Shown here: in pieces, positions 9,029 through 15,910 of the stretch
How positions within the stretch are numbered: position 1 is the stretch's first letter
Layout of the letters: the number at the start of each line of letters is the position of its first letter
Assembly (NCBI GenBank): GCA_903908715.1
Contig: CAIVSY010000016.1
Span: forward strand, 1-64,000
Length of the DNA stretch: 64,000 nt
Origin: an uncultured bacterium
GTDB lineage: Bacteria; Verrucomicrobiota; Kiritimatiellia; CAIKKV01; CAITUY01
Direction of reading: 5' to 3'
Program-made: the position numbers and the translations under genes
The notes under the pieces: model-generated
Databases searched by the model: none
What the model saw: the letters and a program-made list of their open reading frames with translations, nothing else
What the model was told of the DNA's origin: nothing

Positions 9029-10027
9029 TTACCGGAGTCGACGCTGGTATTCCTCAATGGTTCGGAGCGAGGAGAATTCCTCCAGGCCGGCCAGTGACTT
9101 GATCTTCACGGGAATGCCCGATTCATGGAGAAGGGCGATAGGATTCAATCCTCCATAAACAATCATGCCGGCGTGGCCTTCTGAGACCGGGACTCCAAGA
9201 AGAGGTTGGTTTGGCTTTCCGATCTCCACGATGCCACCGAGGCCGACGGCCCGCATCTGCCGTTCCACGCGCCTGACATCTTCCACCGCAACGGAAGGAA
9301 CCTCCCGGAATCCAGCGCACAAAATACCCGATCCTGTAACGATGGCGTCTCGCACCCTTGTCATTTTCGCCTGGATGAAGACTTCCAGAGGATCCATGGT
9401 GGATCCCTGGTACTCGATCAATTCCACGAAACGGATGGGCGTGCGGTTCCGGACTTCCAGCAGACCGCCGAACCTTGATTTCACAGGGATGCCCTGGTGC
9501 AGGAGGATACCGCTTACGGTAATGCTGCAAGGGGTCGCAATGGCGGCGTAATTCTGAGGGACCACCGCCTGCGCGACGATTTCCCCGGGCTGGGCGAGGA
9601 CAATACGCGAGCCGATCGCCAGGTTGTTGCGGAACACGAGTTTCATCTCGTTCAGCGCACGGTTCACATGTTCCGGGTAGATCATGGAGACATTTACGAC
9701 GACAGTGCCCGCCGTATTGCCCGGGCGGAAGCTCATCTGGTATGCAAGGTTATCGACCTTGGCGGAGACGACTCCCACCTTCTCGATGACATTGGCGCGA
9801 GAAAGTTCTTCTCGGCCCTTGCGCGTGATGATGCGGCCGGCGCGCCGGCTCACCGAGTGGGTCAGCCCCTGGCGATCCATGTGCAGAAGATGGAATCGGA
9901 CCGTTCGTGTCTGTACTTCAATCCCTGCGGCCAGCAGGCTGTTGCGCAGTCGAGTTGCGCCCATCGGTGAGTTTGCATCGGCCAGGATTTTCAGTACGGC
10001 CAGCTGGATACGCTCTCTTTTCAACAT
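9029..10027 (-). CDS. NrpR-like transcriptional regulator (winged helix plus one NrpR/DUF128 domain)
   Basis: A 332-residue protein. Residues 1-70 form a winged-helix domain (LAVLKILADANSPMGATRLRN, then TRTVRFHLLHMD). The rest matches one NrpR regulatory domain (DUF128), with GTVVVNVSMI, GILLHQGIPVKSRFGGLLE, GILCAGFREVP and GMIVYGGLNPIALLHESGIP. NrpR of methanogens represses nitrogen-assimilation genes and is released by 2-oxoglutarate; many archaeal forms carry two such domains, this one carries one. It is transcribed away from gdhA and lies beside nfnAB, so control of glutamate synthesis is the natural inference. A GGGGAG ribosome site precedes the ATG. Its own promoter straddles a dyad, which suggests autoregulation. 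Family sure, effector and targets inferred. Confidence 0.82.
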   Translation of the reverse strand: MLKRERIQLAVLKILADANSPMGATRLRNSLLAAGIEVQTRTVRFHLLHMDRQGLTHSVSRRAGRIITRKGREELSRANVIEKVGVVSAKVDNLAYQMSFRPGNTAGTVVVNVSMIYPEHVNRALNEMKLVFRNNLAIGSRIVLAQPGEIVAQAVVPQNYAAIATPCSITVSGILLHQGIPVKSRFGGLLEVRNRTPIRFVELIEYQGSTMDPLEVFIQAKMTRVRDAIVTGSGILCAGFREVPSVAVEDVRRVERQMRAVGLGGIVEIGKPNQPLLGVPVSEGHAGMIVYGGLNPIALLHESGIPVKIKSLAGLEEFSSLRTIEEYQRRLR

Positions 10028-10050
10028 GGTGTCTCCCCGTAATCTGAAAA

Positions 10051-10080
10051 TAGATACGGCAAACTTGCCGCTATAATCAA
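10051..10080 (-). promoter_or_regulatory. Promoter of the NrpR-like gene
   Basis: On the minus strand TTGATT (10080-10075), an 18-bp spacer and TATCTA (10056-10051) form a sigma70-like promoter. The spacer contains the 14-bp dyad at 10057-10070. On the plus strand a perfect TATAAT at 10072-10077 overlaps the same block but lacks a recognisable -35 box, so a gdhA promoter here would be weak or activator-dependent. Confidence 0.5.
10057..10070. promoter_or_regulatory. Candidate operator dyad CGGCAA-N2-TTGCCG
   Basis: A perfect inverted repeat with 6-bp arms and a 2-nt centre, between the divergent NrpR-like gene and gdhA. It lies inside the minus-strand promoter spacer and abuts a plus-strand TATAAT. 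That is a good place for one regulator to control both directions. It does not match the GGAA-N6-TTCC operator known in methanogens. Confidence 0.5.
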
Positions 10081-10143
10081 GGCATAAAGCGTAAGAATGT
10101 TTTGGCTCGCTGAAGGGACATCCGATAGATTGCGGTCAAATGA

Positions 10144-10158
10144 TGCCGTATGTCGGCA
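10144..10158. promoter_or_regulatory. Second candidate operator dyad TGCCG-N5-CGGCA
   Basis: The same half-sites as the dyad at 10057-10070, in the opposite order and with a 5-nt centre. It ends 28 bp before the gdhA start, between likely transcription starts and the ribosome site. Binding there could block gdhA transcription. Two related dyads in a 159-bp spacer are unlikely to be chance, though this rests on short arms. Confidence 0.42.
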
Positions 10159-10186
10159 CAAATAACCAAGGAAGCAGGCGAACACG

Positions 10187-11527
10187 ATGAATAAGTATGT
10201 ATCTTCCGTTTTGGAACAGGTGAAGCGCAAGAATGCCGAGCAGGTAGAGTTCCTGCAGGCCGTGACGGAGGTTTTTGACTCCATCGCGCCGGTGATCGAG
10301 CGGCACAAGAAGTATCAGGACAATGCCATATTGGAGCGCATTGTGGAGCCAGAGCGCGTGATTATGTTCCGTGTGCCCTGGCAGGATGACAAGGGCCGGT
10401 TCCAGGTGAATCGCGGTTTCCGCGTCCAGTTCAACAGCGCAATTGGCCCGTATAAGGGCGGCCTGCGTTTCCATCCGTCCGTAAACCTCAGCATCATCAA
10501 GTTCCTCGGGTTCGAGCAGATTTTCAAGAACTCGCTGACGACGCTTCCCATGGGCGGCGGCAAAGGAGGCTCCGATTTTGACCCGAAGGGCAAGAGTGAT
10601 GCCGAAGTAATGCGGTTTTGCCAGTCGTTGTTCACGGAGATGTACCGTCACGTGGGTGCCGATACCGATGTGCCGGCCGGCGACATCGGCGTGGGTGGGC
10701 GTGAGATCGGGTTCATGTACGGTCAGTACAAGAGGATCACGAATGAGTTCACGGGCGTTCTGACCGGGAAGGGTTTGAAGTGGGGCGGTTCGCTGATCCG
10801 GCCGGAGGCTACAGGTTACGGGGCCACCTATTTCGCCCAGGAAATGCTGGCGCGGAAGGGTGATTCGATGAAGGGCAAGATCTGCACGGTATCGGGTTCC
10901 GGGAATGTGGCACAGTATACGATCGAGAAGGTCAACCAGCTTGGCGGCAAGTGCGTCTCGGTGTCGGATTCCGGTGGTACGGTGTATGATCCCGCGGGGA
11001 TTAATGACGAGAAACTGGCCTTCCTGATGGAACTGAAGAATGTGCGGCGTGGTCGGGTGAAGGAATATGCGGATAAGTACGGCTGCCAGTACAAGGAAGG
11101 GGAGCGGCCCTGGGGCATCCAGTGTGATTGCGCATTTCCGTCGGCGACGCAGAACGAGATTTCCGGTGATGATGCTCGTACGCTGGTCAAGAATGGGTGC
11201 CGTGTTGTGGCTGAGGGTGCGAACATGCCGACCGATCCGGAAGGTGTGGAAGTGTTCCTGAAGGCCAAGGTTCTTTACGGACCCGGTAAGGCGGCCAACG
11301 CCGGTGGTGTGGCGACATCCGGTTTGGAGATGAGTCAGAACTCCATGCGCATCAACTGGACCCGCGACGAGGTGGATTCGCGTCTGCGCCTGATCATGAA
11401 GGCGATTCACGACAGCGCCTATGCGGCGTCGGAAGAATATGGCGATGCGGGCAATTATGTCATGGGTGCCAATATTGCCGGCTTCGTGAAAGTTGCCGAC
11501 GCAATGATTGATCAAGGACTTGTCTAA
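10187..11527 (+). CDS. gdhA: NADP-type glutamate dehydrogenase
   Basis: A 446-residue hexameric-type glutamate dehydrogenase of usual length. Visible motifs are GPYKGGLRFHPSVN (substrate lysine region), LPMGGGKGGSDFDPKGKS (catalytic lysine region), DVPAGDIGVGGREIG, and a nucleotide-binding segment VSGSGNVAQYTIEK. The C-terminus NAGGVATSGLEMSQN is typical of the 450-residue NADP-preferring class. It makes glutamate from 2-oxoglutarate and ammonium in the cytoplasm. AAGGAAG lies upstream of the ATG. It is divergent from the NrpR-like regulator, followed by a strong terminator and so monocistronic, and 1.2 kb from nfnAB, a likely NADPH source. Confidence 0.95.
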   Translation: MNKYVSSVLEQVKRKNAEQVEFLQAVTEVFDSIAPVIERHKKYQDNAILERIVEPERVIMFRVPWQDDKGRFQVNRGFRVQFNSAIGPYKGGLRFHPSVNLSIIKFLGFEQIFKNSLTTLPMGGGKGGSDFDPKGKSDAEVMRFCQSLFTEMYRHVGADTDVPAGDIGVGGREIGFMYGQYKRITNEFTGVLTGKGLKWGGSLIRPEATGYGATYFAQEMLARKGDSMKGKICTVSGSGNVAQYTIEKVNQLGGKCVSVSDSGGTVYDPAGINDEKLAFLMELKNVRRGRVKEYADKYGCQYKEGERPWGIQCDCAFPSATQNEISGDDARTLVKNGCRVVAEGANMPTDPEGVEVFLKAKVLYGPGKAANAGGVATSGLEMSQNSMRINWTRDEVDSRLRLIMKAIHDSAYAASEEYGDAGNYVMGANIAGFVKVADAMIDQGLV

Positions 11528-11551
11528 TTCCGATTCGGAAGTGCATGACCG

Positions 11552-11576
11552 GGGCCGCCTGCGGGCGGCCCTTTTT
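11552..11576 (+). terminator. Rho-independent terminator after gdhA
   Basis: An 8-bp stem GGGCCGCC (11552-11559) / GGCGGCCC (11564-11571) with a 4-nt loop, followed directly by five T residues. It begins 24 bp after the gdhA stop. Confidence 0.85.
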
Positions 11577-11656
11577 ATTGGGCCCATAAGCAAAGAAACG
11601 ATGGCAGATGAAGACCAGTTCTGTTATAGACATGACTTTTTAACAATAGGCGTACA

Positions 11657-12676
11657 ATGAATGCACAGGATATCGTTAAGCTCAAGGATCAAGCCCTTGC
11701 CGAAGCTGATCTTTCAGCAAGCCTGCATGATCTTGAGGTGGTCCGTATAAAGTACCTGGGCCGTAAAGGCTTACTGCCTGCCATTATGGAAGGCCTGAAA
11801 GATGTTCCGCCTGCTGAACGGCCTGGGATTGGCAAGTGCGCAAACGAACTGAAGCAGGCGCTGGGAGCGCGGCTGGATGAAATCAAGGCGCGGTTGCAGC
11901 AGGCGGCTCGTAGCGCCTCCCGGCAGTTGTTTGATGTAACTCTGCCCGGCGCATGGCGTTTTCGCGGCGCCCGTCATCCTGTGAGTCAGGTAATTGAGGA
12001 GGCGATCGCGATTTTCGCCCGGATGGGCTTCACGGTGGCCGATGGTCCGGATGTGGAGACGGAATGGCACAACTTTGACGCGCTGAATACGCCCGCTGAT
12101 CATCCGTCCAGGGATACGCAGGACACCTTCTGGCTTGGGCCGGGGAAGCTTCTGCGTACCCAGACTTCGCCCGTGCAGATCCGGGTCATGGAGGGTCGCA
12201 AGCCGCCGGTACGGATCATTGCGCCGGGCCGTTGTTATCGTCGCGATACCACAGATGCCACGCACAGTGCGAACTTTCACCAGATTGAGGGTTTGTATGT
12301 GGATCGCAAGGTTTCCATGGCGGATCTCAAGGGGGATATCACGTTCTTTGCGCATCGCATGATGGGTTCGGATGTGAAGGTCCGGTTCCGTCCGCATTTC
12401 TTTCCGTTCACCGAGCCCAGTGTGGAGTACGATTTCTCCTGCCACGTTTGCGGAGGGAGCGGCTGCCGGGTTTGCAAGAACAGCGGCTGGATCGAGATTT
12501 CCGGCGCCGGCATGGTTAATCCGAAGGTCTTCAGCAAGGTCGGATACGATCCTGATACCTGTGCAGGCTACGCCTTCGGGATGGGGGTGGAGCGTATCGC
12601 AATGATCAAGTATGGTATAGAGGATATCCGGATGCTTTACGATAACGACGTCCGGTTCCTCTCCCAATTCGGGTGA
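11657..12676 (+). CDS. pheS: Phenylalanine--tRNA ligase alpha subunit
   Basis: A 339-residue class II aminoacyl-tRNA synthetase subunit of normal length. The N-terminal coiled coil (residues 1-95) binds tRNA and contains KYLGRKGLLP. Motif 2 is seen as HSANFHQIEGLYVD and motif 3 as GYAFGMGVERIAMIKYGI. The FRPHFFPFTEPSVE segment belongs to the phenylalanine site. It carries an uncommon CHVCGGSGCRVC cluster in the bacterial PheS insertion, a possible zinc site. It charges tRNA-Phe as an alpha2-beta2 enzyme with PheT, whose gene starts 50 bp downstream. Confidence 0.97.
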   Translation: MNAQDIVKLKDQALAEADLSASLHDLEVVRIKYLGRKGLLPAIMEGLKDVPPAERPGIGKCANELKQALGARLDEIKARLQQAARSASRQLFDVTLPGAWRFRGARHPVSQVIEEAIAIFARMGFTVADGPDVETEWHNFDALNTPADHPSRDTQDTFWLGPGKLLRTQTSPVQIRVMEGRKPPVRIIAPGRCYRRDTTDATHSANFHQIEGLYVDRKVSMADLKGDITFFAHRMMGSDVKVRFRPHFFPFTEPSVEYDFSCHVCGGSGCRVCKNSGWIEISGAGMVNPKVFSKVGYDPDTCAGYAFGMGVERIAMIKYGIEDIRMLYDNDVRFLSQFG

Positions 12677-12726
12677 AGGGGAGCGGCCCGCCGGTCGGGC
12701 CTCCTGGAATGACAATCGGGTGAATC

Positions 12727-15162
12727 ATGAATGTTCCGTTGAGTTGGCTGAAGGAATATGTGGATGTCGATGTGGCGCCCCGCGAACTGGCATCGCTGTT
12801 GACATTCTCCGGCACCGAAGTGGAGGGCATCCGGACCTTTGGGGGTGACTTCCCGGGCATCACAGTCGGTGAGGTATTGGCCGTGGACCGGCATCCGAAC
12901 GCCGATCGACTGACGGTCTGCCGGGTATCCGACGGGACCGATACGCTGACGGTTGTGTGTGGCGCTCCGAACGTCGCACCGGGCATCCGGGTGCCACTGG
13001 CCAAGGCGGGAGCGATCCTGCCGAACGGCACGAAGATCAAGAAGGCGAAGGTTCGCGGAGTAGAGTCTTCCGGGATGCTTTGCGCTGCAGATGAACTCGG
13101 TTTATCCGATGATCACTCCGGTCTGCTGATCCTTCCACCTGATACCCGGGCTGGCACACCCTTCAGCGAGATCGCCGGACCTCCGGAAACCGTGTTTGAA
13201 CTCGAAGTGACACCGAACCGGCCTGATTGCCTGAGTATCATTGGAATTGCGAGGGAGGTGGCCGCGCTGCTCGGCAAACCTCTGCGGGTTCCTTCTGTGG
13301 AACTTCATGAAGGGAGCGGTGAAGTGGGGAAATACGTCCGGGTGGAGATTGCAGATCCAGCCGGTTGCCCCCGCTACATAGCCCGAGTGATTGAGGGGGT
13401 GTCGGTGTCTCCGAGCCCTGCGTGGATGCAGAGGCGTCTCTCGGCGGCAGGTGTGCGTCCGATTAACAACCTGGTGGATATCACCAACTATGTCATGCTG
13501 GAATGTGGTCAGCCGCTTCATGCATTTGACTATGAGTTGCTCAAGGATGGGCAGATTGTCGTTCGACGCGCCAGGTTGGGGGAAACGATGAACACCCTGG
13601 ATGGTGCTGCGAGGGAACTTCGTCCGGATATGCTGATGATTGCCGATTCAAGCCGCCCGGTGGCGGTTGCGGGAGTGATGGGTGGAGCCGGGAGTGAGAT
13701 CCGGGAAGTTACGCGTACCGTGCTGCTTGAAAGCGCCTGCTTCAAACCGGCGGATGTGCGCCAGACATCTAAGAGGCTTGGACTTTCTACCGAATCTTCG
13801 TATCGGTTTGAGCGCGGTGTGGATGTCGAGAATGTGGATTGGGCGAGCCGCAGGGCCGCGGGCCTGATGGCCGAACTGGCCGGGGGAGGAATTGCGCGGG
13901 GCGGGATCGACTGCTACCCGATCCCGCATGACAGAAAGTGTGTGGAGTTGCGCCTGGATCGAGCCCGGGAGTTGCTGGGTATACAAGTCAGTGCGGAACG
14001 TGTGCAGGAAATCTTCCTATCCCTCGGGTTCGTGCTGAAATCCTGCACGGACGACCGGATCACGGTGGAGGTTCCTGCGTTCCGTGTGGATATTGACCAG
14101 GAGGCCGATCTTATCGAGGAGATAGCGCGCATACATGGGCTGGATAAGATTCCCGCACCGGCTCCAGTCGCGCGCCTGATTCCAGATGCGGACGACCGGA
14201 ACACCCGCGCGGCACTGTATTGCCGGGATACGTTGACGGGGCTTGGGTTGACCGAGACGCTGAACTACAGCTTTCTGTCTGAAAAACTTCTGAATCTGGT
14301 TGGTTACGGCCTGCCTTCTGAACGGCTGTTTCTGCCGAATCCAATCAGTGCCGAGCACACGGTCATGCGGGACAGCCTCCTGCCGCAGATGATTGAAACG
14401 CTAGGCAAGAATCTTGCCCGTCAAGCCAGGCAGGTGGCTCTTTTTGAGATGGGTCGTGTTTTCCGCCGGGCAGGTGAAAACGACTATGCCGAGGAAGATC
14501 GCGTGTGTGTCGGTTTGTTGGGGCCGGTCGGGCATGACGGGGCCCGGCATAACGGGGAGATTACCGAGGCTCAGATGTTCCAGTGGATCAAGGGCATCCT
14601 TGAAGCCCTGTGCGAGGCGTGTCATGTGCCGCGGCAGGTGGCAGGGGGTATGAGCTTTGCCGATATATTGCTCGAGCCGCTGGAGAATTCCTGTTTTGCC
14701 GAGGGGAGGGGAGTCTCGGTTCGTGTTGGCGGTGAGGCATGTGGAGTGATGGGGCTTATCAGTGACCGGTTACGTGAGGAGTGGCGCATGACGGATCCTG
14801 TTGCGGTTCTGGAACTGTGCATGGCCCCCTTGATCCGTCAAGTGCTGGATGTACCGGCAAGCAAACCGGTCTGCAACTATCCGATGGTGGACCGGGATGT
14901 AGCCATGGTGGTGGATGACGCAATCACCCACGAGTCCGTTTTGAAGGTCATCCGTTCAAAGGCGCCAGCGGAACTCTGCGCGATCCGTCTTTTCGACCTT
15001 TATCGCGGGGGGAATTTGGGGCAGGGCAGGAAGAGCATGGCGTATTCCCTGACCTATCGATCGATGGGGCGCACGCTGCGGGATGAGGAAGTGAATGAAA
15101 TGCATGACACCCTGAAAGCCCTGCTGCGTCAGACCCTCGGTGCGGAGATCCGGGAGGGATGA
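12727..15162 (+). CDS. pheT: Phenylalanine--tRNA ligase beta subunit
   Basis: An 811-residue beta subunit of standard length. Domains in order are the N-terminal motif (MNVPLSWLKEYVDV), an EMAP-like tRNA-binding domain at about 40-150 (ITVGEVLAVDRHPNADRL), the B3/B4 editing domain (LVDITNYVMLECGQPLHAFD), B5 (VELRLDRARELLGI), the class II-like core (LNYSFLSE, LLPQMIETL), and the C-terminal ferredoxin-fold anticodon-binding domain (NYPMVDRDVAMVVDD). The editing domain hydrolyses mischarged Tyr-tRNA-Phe. It is co-transcribed with pheS. A GC-rich hairpin lies in the spacer (GGCCCG / CGGGCC near 12684-12700) without a T tract, so it is not a terminator. Confidence 0.97.
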   Translation: MNVPLSWLKEYVDVDVAPRELASLLTFSGTEVEGIRTFGGDFPGITVGEVLAVDRHPNADRLTVCRVSDGTDTLTVVCGAPNVAPGIRVPLAKAGAILPNGTKIKKAKVRGVESSGMLCAADELGLSDDHSGLLILPPDTRAGTPFSEIAGPPETVFELEVTPNRPDCLSIIGIAREVAALLGKPLRVPSVELHEGSGEVGKYVRVEIADPAGCPRYIARVIEGVSVSPSPAWMQRRLSAAGVRPINNLVDITNYVMLECGQPLHAFDYELLKDGQIVVRRARLGETMNTLDGAARELRPDMLMIADSSRPVAVAGVMGGAGSEIREVTRTVLLESACFKPADVRQTSKRLGLSTESSYRFERGVDVENVDWASRRAAGLMAELAGGGIARGGIDCYPIPHDRKCVELRLDRARELLGIQVSAERVQEIFLSLGFVLKSCTDDRITVEVPAFRVDIDQEADLIEEIARIHGLDKIPAPAPVARLIPDADDRNTRAALYCRDTLTGLGLTETLNYSFLSEKLLNLVGYGLPSERLFLPNPISAEHTVMRDSLLPQMIETLGKNLARQARQVALFEMGRVFRRAGENDYAEEDRVCVGLLGPVGHDGARHNGEITEAQMFQWIKGILEALCEACHVPRQVAGGMSFADILLEPLENSCFAEGRGVSVRVGGEACGVMGLISDRLREEWRMTDPVAVLELCMAPLIRQVLDVPASKPVCNYPMVDRDVAMVVDDAITHESVLKVIRSKAPAELCAIRLFDLYRGGNLGQGRKSMAYSLTYRSMGRTLRDEEVNEMHDTLKALLRQTLGAEIREG

Positions 15163-15221
15163 GGATCAGAAGACCAGGCAGGATGGCGGTTGATTGAAAA
15201 CAGCAGAAAGAGAGGAATACA

Positions 15222-15758
15222 ATGGCAACACTGAAGGGTACAAAGACGGAGAAGAATCTGCAGGAAGCATTTGCGGGTGAATCGCAGGCGCGGAATAAGT
15301 ACACGTATTTCGCGGGAGTTGCCAGAAAGGAAGGGTATGAGCAGATTGCCGCAATTTTCCAGGAGACCGCGGATCAGGAGAAGACCCATGCGAAACTGCA
15401 CCTGATGGCCCTTGGCGGAATCGGTGATACAGCGGCCAACCTCAAAGCGGCTGCGGCAGGGGAGGGGCATGAGTGGACGGACATGTATCCGCGGATGGCG
15501 AAGGAAGCTCGCGAAGAGGGGTTTGAAGACGTCGCCCGGATCTTTGAGAATATTGGGAAGATCGAGAAGTCCCACCAGGAGCGCTATCTTGCATTGCTCC
15601 GCAACCTTGAGCAGGGGCAGGTGTTCCAGAAGGCAGACAAGCGCCTCTGGCGCTGCCGTGAGTGCGGGTTTGTGTATGAAGGGTTGAAGGCGCTGGACAA
15701 GTGTCCGGTTTGCCAGCATCCCAAAGCCTTTTTCGAAATCGTTCCGTGCAATTTCTAA
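15222..15758 (+). CDS. rbr: Rubrerythrin
   Basis: A 178-residue protein with an N-terminal diiron four-helix bundle and a C-terminal rubredoxin-like FeS4 domain. Diiron ligand candidates are E20 (FAGESQAR), E53 and H56 (DQEKTHAK), and the later EARE and EKSHQERY helices. The iron-cysteine site is C145, C148, C161 and C164 (CRECG and CPVCQ). Rubrerythrins reduce hydrogen peroxide in the cytoplasm of anaerobes, taking electrons from rubredoxin or NAD(P)H systems. AGAGAGGAA precedes the ATG. It follows pheT by 59 bp and is followed by a strong terminator that overlaps the hppA promoter. Confidence 0.96.
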   Translation: MATLKGTKTEKNLQEAFAGESQARNKYTYFAGVARKEGYEQIAAIFQETADQEKTHAKLHLMALGGIGDTAANLKAAAAGEGHEWTDMYPRMAKEAREEGFEDVARIFENIGKIEKSHQERYLALLRNLEQGQVFQKADKRLWRCRECGFVYEGLKALDKCPVCQHPKAFFEIVPCNF

Positions 15759-15820
15759 GCGGAGTATGGAAGGTTGCCTGGAAGCTGTGAAAAGAAATCC
15801 AAAAAATATTCGTTAAAGAA

Positions 15821-15849
15821 TTGACATAGGGGAGGTGGCGCAATATTTT
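15821..15849 (+). promoter_or_regulatory. Promoter of the pyrophosphatase gene
   Basis: A perfect TTGACA (15821-15826), 17-bp spacer and TATTTT (15844-15849). The predicted transcription start near 15856 falls inside the second arm of the terminator hairpin, so transcripts made here cannot form that hairpin. The hexamers and spacing match the promoter at 1721-1749. Confidence 0.6.
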
Positions 15850-15875
15850 GCAACCTCCCCTATTTTTGTTTTTAG
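15826..15875 (+). terminator. Rho-independent terminator after rubrerythrin
   Basis: An 11-bp stem ATAGGGGAGGT (15826-15836) / ACCTCCCCTAT (15853-15863) with an inner GCAA/TTGC pairing, followed by a T-rich tract (TTTTTGTTTTT). It would stop transcripts arriving from rubrerythrin. It is interleaved with the hppA promoter. Confidence 0.8.
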
Positions 15876-15910
15876 CGGCAAAACGTCAATCAACGAGAAA
15901 GGAACAATGG

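Noticed and set aside
10136-11593. Long minus-strand open frame opposite gdhA (485 residues)
   Set aside because: It is fully antisense to a certain gdhA, shows no family resemblance, and results from G/C-rich third positions. The same holds for the frames at 7484-8674 and 1736-2989 on the minus strand.
12684-12700. GC-rich hairpin between pheS and pheT as a terminator
   Set aside because: No T tract follows, and the two genes form a known operon.
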